Source: Chloroflexota bacterium
GTDB taxonomy: Bacteria > Chloroflexota > UBA6077 > CF-72
NCBI GenBank assembly: GCA_019239775.1
Contig: JAFAZN010000138.1
Location: forward strand, 1-32,032
Reading direction: 5' to 3'
Length of the DNA: 32,032 nt
The translations under genes and the position numbers were made by a program. Below are positions 15,830 to 22,830 of the stretch, piece by piece; positions within the stretch are counted from its first letter, which is position 1; every line of letters starts with the position of its first letter. Under the pieces are notes generated by a model that worked only from the letters and a program-made list of their open reading frames with translations, was not told where the DNA came from and searched no databases.

Positions 15830-16045
15830 CTATGCTGCGCGGCGGGCGTGGATCGGCGTGACGTTCTTGATCGCGCCGATCGTCACGGCGTGCTCGGCCA
15901 GGGCGCGTGCCAGGGCCAGGTCTTCCTGTGGCGCGGCTGGACCCAGAATGGCTTTGGCCAGCTGTCGGTAGCATTCATGGCGGCGGGCGGCGAGCTGCGC
16001 GTGGAGGCTGCAGCGGCAGGTGTCGGGATGGCTCAGCGAGGACAT
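15830..16045 (-). CDS. Small Cys/His-rich hypothetical protein
   Basis: The 71-aa open frame is convergent with dnaA and ends 3 bp after the dnaA stop. Third codon positions are almost all G or C, like the recognised genes around it, which supports real coding. The N-terminal third carries several Cys and His: C10, C12, H15, H23 and C25 in the segment from TCRCSLHAQ to RRHECY. This could bind a metal, but the pattern matches no zinc motif I know. The rest is helical and Ala-rich (ALARALAEHAVTIGAIKNV). No Shine-Dalgarno is visible; a GATACAT sequence just upstream of the ATG could be a -10. The position between dnaA and the DnaA boxes is suggestive, but no function can be assigned. Confidence 0.6.
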   Translation of the reverse strand: MSSLSHPDTCRCSLHAQLAARRHECYRQLAKAILGPAAPQEDLALARALAEHAVTIGAIKNVTPIHARRAA

Positions 16046-16116
16046 GCCCTATGTATCTCAGAGTTGCCATCTCTCCAAAAAGAGCGGTGCGTACTGTGCG
16101 GGCCGGCCGATGGTCC

Positions 16117-16159
16117 TGTGGATAACTCTGGGGAGAACTCGAACCTCGCCTGTGGATAA
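16117..16159. other. Two consensus DnaA boxes (candidate oriC)
   Basis: TGTGGATAA, the exact complement of the consensus DnaA box TTATCCACA, occurs at 16117-16125 and 16151-16159, both in the same orientation and 34 bp apart. Each sits in a longer shared CCTGTGGATAACT. They lie in the 121-bp gap between the small Cys/His gene and the ABC permease gene, about 300 bp after dnaA. I see no further perfect boxes upstream of dnaA and no strongly AT-rich unwinding segment, so this is either a minimal origin or a DnaA-binding regulatory site. Confidence 0.6.
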
Positions 16160-16166
16160 CTGGCGG

Positions 16167-17051
16167 TTATAGATCGCGGGCGCGAAACGCCAGTACCGCT
16201 CCGCCCAGGGTGACGGCGACATAGCCCAATGACCACCAGATCAACGCGGGCGGCGGTGGCAGCGTCGAGAAAAACGGGATGCCGCCCCGCGTAGCGCCAA
16301 GCGCCGCCAGCATGGAGGGCGACTCGAGGAAGTACGAGGCGCCGCGCCACAACGCATCGCTGGGCAACAGCAAGCTCACCGCCGTGCCAATGTTCAGTAA
16401 CGCGTCACCGCCCTGCGAGTTCGGCGCGCTGCTCAGAAGGCGGCCGACGAACTCGATCACCCCGGCCAACCACGCCAGCCCCAGCAGCGTGAATACCACG
16501 ACGCCATTGGCAAGTGTGGGCATGATCGTGCTGCCGAACAGGCTCAACGTGAGCAGCAGCACACCCTCGAGCAACATCAATAGCAGTGCTGGGGCCGGGT
16601 TGGGGACCTCGTAGTCCGCGACGAGCTTGGCCACGAGCAGGACCAGGCCGGTCATCGCCAGGATGTACACGCCGATCATGCACGCGTAGCCAAGCCAGCG
16701 GCCAATCACAAACTCTGACCGTCTGAGCGGCCTCGCCAGCACGGCGTGCAGCGTGCCCGAGTCGACTTCGCCAGAAACCGCCGCGACGGACAGGAACAAC
16801 GCCAGGAAACTAGCGAGGTAGTTCACCACGTACACACCGAACAGCGTTAATGTCGCGAATGCGACGCCGAGCGAAAGCCGCTCCTCAGCCGTGGTGCTCG
16901 TTTCCAGCGACTTGTCGTAGGCGAAGTGAAAGCCGAGGGTGTACAGGCCAATAAAGCCGAAGCTGATCAGCACGCCGGCCAGGATCAGCCTGCGGCTGAC
17001 GGCTTCCTGCAGCGTGAAGCGCGCGATCTGAAGGATGTAGCCGGGTCGCAT
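16167..17051 (-). CDS. ABC-2 type transporter permease
   Basis: The 294-aa protein has about six hydrophobic segments: LILAGVLISFGFIGLYTLGF near residue 25, VNYLASFLALFLSVAAVSG near 65, MIGVYILAMTGLVLLVAKLV near 115, LLLMLLEGVLLLTLSLFG near 145, VVFTLLGLAWLAGVIEFV near 180 and a C-terminal one. The motif SGEVDSGTLHAVLARPLRRSEFVIGRW between segments 2 and 3 is typical of ABC-2 exporter permeases. It is the obvious membrane partner for the ATPase encoded at 18218-19135, although a divergent plus-strand metallophosphoesterase gene interrupts the pair. The substrate is unknown. Start ATG 17051. Confidence 0.85.
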   Translation of the reverse strand: MRPGYILQIARFTLQEAVSRRLILAGVLISFGFIGLYTLGFHFAYDKSLETSTTAEERLSLGVAFATLTLFGVYVVNYLASFLALFLSVAAVSGEVDSGTLHAVLARPLRRSEFVIGRWLGYACMIGVYILAMTGLVLLVAKLVADYEVPNPAPALLLMLLEGVLLLTLSLFGSTIMPTLANGVVVFTLLGLAWLAGVIEFVGRLLSSAPNSQGGDALLNIGTAVSLLLPSDALWRGASYFLESPSMLAALGATRGGIPFFSTLPPPPALIWWSLGYVAVTLGGAVLAFRARDL

Positions 17052-17156
17052 CGTGTCGTTCTAAGAGAGAACACCGCCGTCCATGGTTTTGATACGGGTT
17101 CTCAACCATTCCTGGTCTGGGGTGAACCCCAGGCGTCACCATAATCGCGCAAGCTC

Positions 17157-18095
17157 GTGGTCATCCTCGGACTCGTCCTCTCGCTGCTGCCGCTGTCGCT
17201 GCTGACGTTGGCGTACGCCGTCCTCGGCGAGCCGTACCGTCCTATTTTCAAGCGGCATCGTCTGCCGCTGCCGAGCAGCTGGCCCAAAGACCTGTCCATC
17301 GTGCACATCTCGGACCTGCACGTCCGTCGGCTCGATCAGCGCCTGCTGCGCGTGCAGCGCGAAGCGTTGGGTCGCCTGCCCACGCCCGACCTGCTGTGCG
17401 TCACTGGCGACGTCTGCGAGAAGGTGGACGACATCCCACTTCTGGTGGACGTCCTCAGGAGCGTGAAGCCGCGGCTCGGCACCTTCGTCGTCCTCGGGAA
17501 CCACGAGCACAACGCGCATGCGCCGCACAAGATCAGAGAGGCCGAAAAACGCGGTATCTGGCGATTGATCGGGGCCATCTTGCACCTGGTTGCTCCCAAA
17601 ATCACGAGCGACGGCGAAGAGGAAGGGCACGCCATGGCGGAAGCGCTGCGCGCCGCGGGCATCACCGTCCTGCACAACGAGGGCGTGCGCGTCCATAAGC
17701 ACGGTCGCAGCGTCTGGATCGCCGGTTGCGATTCTGCCTGGGCGGGCCATGCCGACATGCAGGCCGCGATGCGTGGCCGCCGACCTGGCGAGGCCTGCCT
17801 GTCCTTGATCCACGAGCCCGACCTCGCGTTCGACGCCGAAGCGCTCGGTGCCGACCTGGTCCTCGCAGGGCACACGCACGGCGGCCAGATCCGCCTGCCC
17901 CTCATCGGCGCGCCCTATTCGCTGCGTCTGGACCCGCGCATCGGGATTGCGTCGGGCTTCCAGAAACTGGAAGCCGGCCTGCTGCACATCACCACCGGGC
18001 TTGGCCACACGATTCCGCTGCGCTTTGGCTGCCCGCCCGAGGTGGTCTGGATGGACACCGACCCGCTTGCGGCAGAAGAAGAGCTTGCTGCCTAG
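17157..18095 (+). CDS. Membrane-anchored metallophosphoesterase (YkuE/YaeI-like)
   Basis: The 312-aa protein begins with one transmembrane helix (ILGLVLSLLPLSLLTLAYAVL). A calcineurin-like phosphoesterase domain follows with all dinuclear-metal motifs: ISDLH (D53, H55), TGD (D85), LGNHEH (N115, H116) and the C-terminal AGHTHGGQ. This layout is that of the YkuE/YaeI/LpxG group, which acts on phospho- or pyrophosphate lipids or related substrates at the membrane. The substrate here is not determinable. The start is GTG 17157; a CATAAT hexamer at 17139-17144 may be the -10. It lies between the two halves of an ABC transporter that are encoded on the opposite strand. Its stop codon is inside the first of two large inverted repeats. 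Confidence 0.88.
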   Translation: MVILGLVLSLLPLSLLTLAYAVLGEPYRPIFKRHRLPLPSSWPKDLSIVHISDLHVRRLDQRLLRVQREALGRLPTPDLLCVTGDVCEKVDDIPLLVDVLRSVKPRLGTFVVLGNHEHNAHAPHKIREAEKRGIWRLIGAILHLVAPKITSDGEEEGHAMAEALRAAGITVLHNEGVRVHKHGRSVWIAGCDSAWAGHADMQAAMRGRRPGEACLSLIHEPDLAFDAEALGADLVLAGHTHGGQIRLPLIGAPYSLRLDPRIGIASGFQKLEAGLLHITTGLGHTIPLRFGCPPEVVWMDTDPLAAEEELAA

Positions 18096-18155
18096 GAACG
18101 CGGCCGGAGACCCTTCGGACGCTTCTCACGTCGCGATTGCCGCGTTCCTAGGCAG
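18088..18155. repeat. 17-bp perfect inverted repeat spanning the metallophosphoesterase stop
   Basis: CTGCCTAGGAACGCGGC at 18088-18104 is repeated as its exact reverse complement at 18139-18155, with 34 nt between. The left arm contains the TAG stop of the metallophosphoesterase. No T-tract follows on either strand, so it is not a standard intrinsic terminator, yet a 17-bp perfect stem would be very stable in RNA. Confidence 0.85.
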
Positions 18156-18166
18156 AATCTGTCCAC

Positions 18167-18219
18167 GAAGTTTGGCCGACTGCGACTCTGGCCGCGGACC
18201 GGCTTGTCGGCCAAACTTC
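18167..18219. repeat. 14-bp perfect inverted repeat reaching the ABC ATPase stop
   Basis: GAAGTTTGGCCGAC at 18167-18180 is matched by its exact reverse complement at 18206-18219, separated by 25 nt. The right arm reaches into the stop codon of the minus-strand ATPase gene (18220-18218). Together with the preceding repeat, each of the two convergent genes ends in its own long stem-loop. Confidence 0.85.
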
Positions 18220-19135
18220 AACGGTCCGACGTCGGTTCAACCAAACTGACGAAGAGGTCTTCCAGCGATTGGTGCGACGGCACCATGGCGTACAGGCAAT
18301 AGCCAGCGCGCACGAGCGCCTCACTCAACTGCGCGGCCACCTCAACGCGTTCGACCTCCAGGACGATCGTCGCCTCGCGCACTTCTTGTACGCGTCCGTG
18401 GTGAGTCATCAACTCCAGCAGCGGCTCGTCAATGCGATCGACGGTGATGCGCAGCTCGGGCAACCCGCCCAATAGCTCCTCGAGACGACCCGAACGAACA
18501 ACCCGCCCGCGATCCACGATCGCCACCCGATCGCACACCATCTCGACCTCGCTCAGCAGGTGCGAGTTCAAGAACACAGTCATGCCGCGTGCGCGTAGGG
18601 AACGGATCAAATCGCGCACCTCGCGACGGCCGACCGGGTCGAGCGCAGATGTCGGCTCGTCCAACAGCACCAGGTCCGGTTCGTGAATGATCGCCTGTGC
18701 CAGCCCGATGCGCTGCGTCATGCCTTTCGAGTAGCTCCGAATGCGATCGCCACCGCGGCCGCTGAGGCCGACCATGTCCAGGACTCTGGGGATACGCGCA
18801 CGCCTTTCCGCCACCCCAACGCCAGCCAACCGCGCATGGAATTCCAGGAGCTGGAAGCCCGTCAGCCAATCGTGGAATCGGAAGTTCTCGGGCAGATAGC
18901 CCACGTGACGGCGCGCCTCGGCGTCGCCCACAGGTTTGCCAAACAAACGTGCATCCCCGCTGGTGGCCGCGACCAGACCGAGCAAAATCTTGACAGTGGT
19001 TGTCTTGCCAGCTCCGTTCGGGCCTAAAAAGCCAAACACCTCGCCGGGCTGGACAGTCAAATCCAGCCCGTGCAAGGCGATCTTGCGGCCGTACTCCTTG
19101 CGCAGCCCGACCGTTTCGATAGCTGGCGTATTCAG
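18218..19135 (-). CDS. ABC transporter ATP-binding protein (ABC-2/NatA-like)
   Basis: The 305-aa ATPase has Walker A GPNGAGKT (38-45), a Q-loop region YLPENF, signature SKGMTQRIGLAQAI, Walker B LVLLDEPTSALDP and the switch histidine in NSHLLSEVE, followed by the C-terminal extension of ABC-2 export ATPases. The first family residues (IETVGLRKEYGRKIALHGLDL) lie upstream of the first TTG (19075). Between the preceding in-frame stop and these residues there is no ATG, GTG or TTG. The best start is CTG at 19135, which overlaps the anti-sigma stop as CTGA, the same geometry as ATGA couplings. It is the third gene of a sigma/anti-sigma/ATPase chain. The likely permease is at 16167-17051. Confidence 0.92.
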   Translation of the reverse strand: MNTPAIETVGLRKEYGRKIALHGLDLTVQPGEVFGFLGPNGAGKTTTVKILLGLVAATSGDARLFGKPVGDAEARRHVGYLPENFRFHDWLTGFQLLEFHARLAGVGVAERRARIPRVLDMVGLSGRGGDRIRSYSKGMTQRIGLAQAIIHEPDLVLLDEPTSALDPVGRREVRDLIRSLRARGMTVFLNSHLLSEVEMVCDRVAIVDRGRVVRSGRLEELLGGLPELRITVDRIDEPLLELMTHHGRVQEVREATIVLEVERVEVAAQLSEALVRAGYCLYAMVPSHQSLEDLFVSLVEPTSDR

Positions 19136-20355
19136 CGGACAGCCAACGTGTTCGCGACCTTCTGCAGGTCGCTAGCTTTGAGCGTGCCCGCGACACCGAA
19201 CAGGTGACCGTTGGCGTGCCAGACCGCCGCGCTGCCAACACCCGAGTTGTCGTTCAGGAGCAGGCCCTGGCTCCCATTGATGGGCACTTGCTGCCAGTTC
19301 ACCTGGTCGACCGGCACGGGGATCGGGAGCGTGTCGTTCCAGTTCTGAATCTGCTTGAGTTGGCTGACGATGGCCGGCGGCAGACCTGGCAAAGTGAGCA
19401 AGAAGTCGCGCATCTCGGGCAAGCTGACGTTGCCCTGCGTGTCGACGACAAGCTCGTTCGCTTCAGCCACGACCAGCTCGGTGCGCGAACCCTGGCCGCC
19501 GCCGTACGTAAGCAGCGCCGCCGATGGGATCGACACCGTCAGCGATGCGCCGTCGAACTTGTCAGGCAGCGACACCTCGGGATGGCCCGTCGACTGGTAG
19601 TACGCCTGCGCCTTCTTCTTGTCGAAGGTGAACTTGAGCTGCGATGCAGGGCTGACACGAACCGACGGCTCCTTCGCAACTCCAGCCGGTAGTGAGGACG
19701 GGTCGGGCGTGAGAAGCGTGAAGCCCACGGTCTGCGTGGCTTCAGCGGCAGTGACCGTTTTCGACTGCGCCGCCTCGGACCGCGCCACCACGGCCGGGTT
19801 CGTCGATTGCGCGATCGATGGCTCCTGGATCGTGCCGAGGTTGCCAAGCGACTTGAGCACACGTGCGATGTCTGCCTGCGACTGTGGCGTCACCTCGATG
19901 GCTTGCACCTGTTGGCTGCGGAACTGCGCCAGGAACCCTGCCGCCGCGGCGCTGCCCTCGGGGGTGAACGCCACCACCAGCGCGAGCGCAAGCGCAGCCG
20001 CGATACCTCCGGCCGCGACGCGCCATGGGGTTGAAAATCTCGTAAAGAACATGGGGGTGGGCTCCAGTCTGGGTCGACCGAGCGGCTCGGTCGCTGAACG
20101 TTTTCGGGTTGCCGCGTGACGCCAGTGGACGCGCTCGCGCGCGACCGAGATTTCCGCGGCGGATGGAACTTCGAGTGGCGACAGACTCGCCAGCCCGGCG
20201 CGTGCGAACGTGGCGTCAGAACGCAGCTCGTCGACGAGACGCTGGCAGCCGGGGCAGGCATCCAGGTGCTGCGCTTCATCCGGGAGGTCGATCTCGTGGT
20301 CGAGCCAAGCCCGCCACGTGCCGACGTCAGGGCAGGTCTGGGGTGTGGTGTTCAT
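19132..20355 (-). CDS. Zinc-type anti-sigma factor with large extracytoplasmic domain
   Basis: The 407-aa protein has an N-terminal zinc-binding anti-sigma motif HLDACPGC (H30, C34, C37; the HX3CX2C pattern), one membrane helix (about 112-130, WRVAAGGIAAALALALVVAF) and a large outside domain of about 275 residues. The outside part first has Gln/Ala/Thr-rich sequence (140-200), then a globular region (LLTPDPSSLPAGVAKEPSVRV onward) resembling the C-terminal domains of other membrane anti-sigma factors. It should hold the ECF sigma factor encoded just upstream until an envelope signal releases it. Its ATG overlaps the sigma stop by 4 bp (ATGA). The following ABC ATPase overlaps its stop, suggesting that the exporter is an output or partner of the same sensor. 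Confidence 0.88.
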   Translation of the reverse strand: MNTTPQTCPDVGTWRAWLDHEIDLPDEAQHLDACPGCQRLVDELRSDATFARAGLASLSPLEVPSAAEISVARERVHWRHAATRKRSATEPLGRPRLEPTPMFFTRFSTPWRVAAGGIAAALALALVVAFTPEGSAAAAGFLAQFRSQQVQAIEVTPQSQADIARVLKSLGNLGTIQEPSIAQSTNPAVVARSEAAQSKTVTAAEATQTVGFTLLTPDPSSLPAGVAKEPSVRVSPASQLKFTFDKKKAQAYYQSTGHPEVSLPDKFDGASLTVSIPSAALLTYGGGQGSRTELVVAEANELVVDTQGNVSLPEMRDFLLTLPGLPPAIVSQLKQIQNWNDTLPIPVPVDQVNWQQVPINGSQGLLLNDNSGVGSAAVWHANGHLFGVAGTLKASDLQKVANTLAVR

Positions 20356-20915
20356 CGCTCTTCTTCAAGCCTCCCATAGTGCGCGCGAAACGCGTGCTCC
20401 GCGCGCGCCAGCAGCACGCCCACAGAGCCGATGGCGATGCCGAGCGTGGCGGCAATTTCGACGTACGAGTAACCCGAGTGACGCAGCAGCAAGCACTCGC
20501 GCTGGCGCTCGGGTACTTCCGCCAGCGCGCGCCGGACTGCCGCGCGTTCTTCGCTGCGAACGACCACGTCTGATGGACCGCTCAGATCGCGTTCAGCCGC
20601 CTCGTTGTCCGTGCGTTCGAGCCGCCCGACGCGCTCGAGTCGGGCGCGGGCTCTTCGGGCTGACCGAATGCGGTTGAACGCCAGGTTCATGCCGACTCGC
20701 CGAAGCCAGGCCGCCACCTCGGTATCCGGACGTGCCTGTAAGTCGGGTTCGTCGGCGAGTTTCAGGAACGCCTCCTGGAGCGTGTCCTCCGTCTCCATGC
20801 GATCGCCCAGGATGCGATACACGAGCCCAAACAGCTCGGGATAGAACTGAGCGAACAGCGCGTCGAAGCGGGTGACGGGCTCCGCCGCGTCTGAGGCCAT
20901 CGTCATCGTCGCCAT
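20352..20915 (-). CDS. ECF RNA polymerase sigma factor
   Basis: The 187-aa protein has region 2 (about 17-85: FDALFAQFYPELFGLVYRILGDRMETEDTLQEAFLKLA, then WLRRVGMNLAFNRIRSARR) and region 4 (about 130-180: LAEVPERQRECLLLRHSGYSYVEIAATLGIAIGSVGVLLARAEHAF). It has no region 1 or 3, as expected for an extracytoplasmic-function sigma. Region 4 fits the type that contacts a -35 element near AAC. It heads the minus-strand chain sigma, anti-sigma, ABC ATPase. The ATG at 20915 is followed by two more in-frame ATGs, so the exact start is uncertain by up to 6 codons. I did not find a clear ECF-type promoter upstream that would show autoregulation. Confidence 0.93.
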   Translation of the reverse strand: MATMTMASDAAEPVTRFDALFAQFYPELFGLVYRILGDRMETEDTLQEAFLKLADEPDLQARPDTEVAAWLRRVGMNLAFNRIRSARRARARLERVGRLERTDNEAAERDLSGPSDVVVRSEERAAVRRALAEVPERQRECLLLRHSGYSYVEIAATLGIAIGSVGVLLARAEHAFRAHYGRLEEER

Positions 20916-20977
20916 TCACCCACACAAACACCGCCCCGCGCGATTCTCTTACAGCATGGACGAGAACCCAGGGCGTG

Positions 20978-21006
20978 AAAAAGGCGGCCCCTGGCAGTGG
21001 GCCGCC
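20978..21006 (-). terminator. Intrinsic terminator after the lipoprotein gene
   Basis: Read on the minus strand, an 8-bp perfect stem (GGGCGGCC arm at 21006-20999 paired with GGGCCGCC at 20990-20983, 8-nt loop) is followed directly by TTTTT (20982-20978). It lies 75 bp downstream of the lipoprotein stop and 63 bp upstream of the sigma factor start, so it separates the two minus-strand units. Confidence 0.85.
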
Positions 21007-21080
21007 CTCTTCGAAAGGGGGTGCGCCGGTGGCGCGACGCGATTCGCAGTCTCGCCCGAGGCCGGCGCGCCAGACAATCC

Positions 21081-21941
21081 CTAAACGGGGATAGACGTGC
21101 CGGTACCTACGCCCTGCCGCCGCTCGCGAAGCGCACCCAGCAGCGCTCCATTGCGATCCTGCACCACCGTGAGGCCCTGGTCCTGCCCGCCCCGACCGTT
21201 TCGGTCCTGCACCACCGCACCTGCGGGTTTCTGCCCTGCGACATCGGTCCGTGTCCGCGGCAGCCGACCGTTGTAGCGGCGCAGCATCTTGGCGTCAGCG
21301 GCCCCGGCCCGTATGGCCATGACCCGCCAGCCGCCTGCGACCATCGCCGCCAAGATGCCAAGGACCGCGACTGCGTCGACTACGGAGGGCGGCGCCGCGT
21401 CGGCCGAGGCGTCATACCGTTCGGCCGCAGCGAGCAGCGCCGGCGTTCCCTCCGCCCACCCTTCTGGCAGCGGCAAACCCTGCGCCGCCACGTTGGCTGC
21501 GTACACGCCTACGGGTTGATGCAGCGCCTGCAGTGTCTCGACCGTGAAGTGGACCCACGCCCGCGTAACGTGCCCCGAGGTAATGGCCGCCTCCAACCAC
21601 AACGACGGGGATGCTTCCGTCCCCGGACGGGTGATTCCGACCAACCAGCCCGCGCCACTCGGCGTGAGGTAGACGGGGCTCATGCGATGGAAGACCTGCC
21701 CGTTGGTCTTCATGCGCTCGAGGTAGTCGCGGAAGACCTGGCGCGAGACGGGTGCGCCGCCTTGCAGGTACACGGTCGCATCCGGCGCCAGGTAGCTGTC
21801 GGCTGCTAGGTCAGAGCGCCCGTCGAGCGCATCGGCAAAGCCCTGGCCAACCTGCCGCGCTGGGTTACCCGCGACCATCCCACAGCCGCCAGCCAACGTG
21901 CTCAACACAGCAAAGAGCAAGAACACGCCAACGCGCACCAT
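21081..21941 (-). CDS. Predicted lipoprotein with C-terminal membrane helix
   Basis: The 286-aa product starts MVRVGVFLLFAVLSTLAGGC, a signal sequence with a probable lipidation cysteine at C20; position -3 is Ala, a slightly weak lipobox. Residues ~30-165 could form an NTF2-like/SnoaL-type pocket (VGQGFADALDGRSDLAADSYLAPDATVYLQGG... FRDYLERMKTN...), judged from pattern alone. A second hydrophobic stretch (about 195-215, VVDAVAVLGILAAMVAGGW) is followed by a basic, low-complexity tail that contains VVQDRNG twice. An N-terminal lipid anchor together with a C-terminal helix and cytoplasmic tail is an unusual topology. No function is assigned. It is followed by a strong terminator and preceded by the AABB tandem repeat. 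Confidence 0.72.
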   Translation of the reverse strand: MVRVGVFLLFAVLSTLAGGCGMVAGNPARQVGQGFADALDGRSDLAADSYLAPDATVYLQGGAPVSRQVFRDYLERMKTNGQVFHRMSPVYLTPSGAGWLVGITRPGTEASPSLWLEAAITSGHVTRAWVHFTVETLQALHQPVGVYAANVAAQGLPLPEGWAEGTPALLAAAERYDASADAAPPSVVDAVAVLGILAAMVAGGWRVMAIRAGAADAKMLRRYNGRLPRTRTDVAGQKPAGAVVQDRNGRGGQDQGLTVVQDRNGALLGALRERRQGVGTGTSIPV

Positions 21942-22025
21942 GCGCCATCAGCATCCCGCTCAACCCCAAACTGCCGTAATCGCCACACGTCCATACCGGT
22001 GCGGCCGACCGGACGCCTCCCACCA

Positions 22026-22158
22026 CGGAGGTGAAGTCCCCCACGAGGTGGAGTCCCCCACGGAGTGATGTCCCACAGAGTGATGCCCATCTGGGAGGTG
22101 AAGTCCCGTCCGAGGTGAAGTCCCCCACGGAGTGATGTCCCGCAGGAGTGCAGCCCCG
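22026..22158. repeat. Degenerate tandem repeat, two copies of an AABB super-unit
   Basis: Eight head-to-tail units of 15-19 bp fill most of the 232-bp gap between the NarL-type regulator and the lipoprotein gene. Type A resembles GAGGTGAAGTCCCCCAC and type B resembles GGAGTGATGTCCCAC. The order is A (22026-22043), A (22044-22060), B (22061-22075), B (22076-22090), then A (22091-22109), A (22110-22127), B (22128-22142) and a divergent B (22143-22158). The whole therefore reads as a duplicated ~66-bp AABB block. Unit lengths are not multiples of three and no gene is supported here. Confidence 0.8.
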
Positions 22159-22173
22159 AGGGCGGGCGGGCGG

Positions 22174-22830
22174 CTATTGCTCTTGCCGCAACCTTGTGAC
22201 GAAGGCGGCAAGCTCCGAGCGCCGCGTCATCTGTAGCTTCTGCAGCACATTGCTGATGTAGGTCTTGACGGTGTGTTCACTGAGCGACAAGGCGCTTGCG
22301 ATCTCGCGATTCATCTTGCCCTCGGCGATCAGCGGCAAGATGTTGCGCTCCTGCACCGTCAACCCCGCCAGGGGATCCGTAGGGTCGCCAGTTTCGCTGC
22401 GCCTCAGCCAGCCAAGCAAGGCGCGCGTTGCCGATGGATCCAGCAGCGATTCCCCGCGCGCAACGGTCTCGATCGCGTCCAGCAGCTTGGACGGCTCGGC
22501 ATCCTTCACCACATACCCCGACGCACCAGCAAGCAGTGAGCTGATCACCGCCGACTCGTCGGAGAACGAGCTGAGCATCAGCACCTGGATCTGTGGCTGT
22601 CGCGACCGGATCTCACGGCATGCCTCGATGCCGCTGCCAACGCGTAGTCGCACATCCATCAGCACGATGTCGGGCCTCAGCCGTTCGGCGAGTTCAACTG
22701 CCTCGCGGCTGGATGTTCCTTCGCCAACAACATCCAGGTCGGGCACCGTCCGCACCAGCGACGTCAGCCCGAAGCGAAAGACGGGGTGGTCGTCAACCAC
22801 GAGGAGGCGGGTGGCCCTACGCTCCGCCAT
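22174..22830 (-). CDS. NarL/FixJ-family response regulator
   Basis: The 218-aa protein has a receiver domain (about 8-125) with acidic DDH at 13-15, phospho-acceptor D59 in DIVLMDVRL, S87 and K109. A LuxR-type helix-turn-helix follows at about 157-210 (LTVQERNILPLIAEGKMNREIASALSLSEHTVKTYISNVLQKL). The start is ATG 22830. A longer frame reaches 23103, but its extra part is Cys/Arg-rich, has no family match, and is antisense-like sequence from within the kinase gene. The kinase stop lies 14 bp inside this gene, so the pair is co-transcribed. It should be phosphorylated by that kinase. Targets are unknown. Confidence 0.93.
   Translation of the reverse strand: MAERRATRLLVVDDHPVFRFGLTSLVRTVPDLDVVGEGTSSREAVELAERLRPDIVLMDVRLRVGSGIEACREIRSRQPQIQVLMLSSFSDESAVISSLLAGASGYVVKDAEPSKLLDAIETVARGESLLDPSATRALLGWLRRSETGDPTDPLAGLTVQERNILPLIAEGKMNREIASALSLSEHTVKTYISNVLQKLQMTRRSELAAFVTRLRQEQ

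Noticed and set aside
18088..18219. Transposon ends or MITE
   Set aside because: The two inverted repeats have different arm sequences, no target duplication and no transposase, and each coincides with a host gene's stop codon.
22026..22158. CRISPR array
   Set aside because: The units are contiguous with no spacers, are only 15-19 bp and degenerate, and no cas genes are present.
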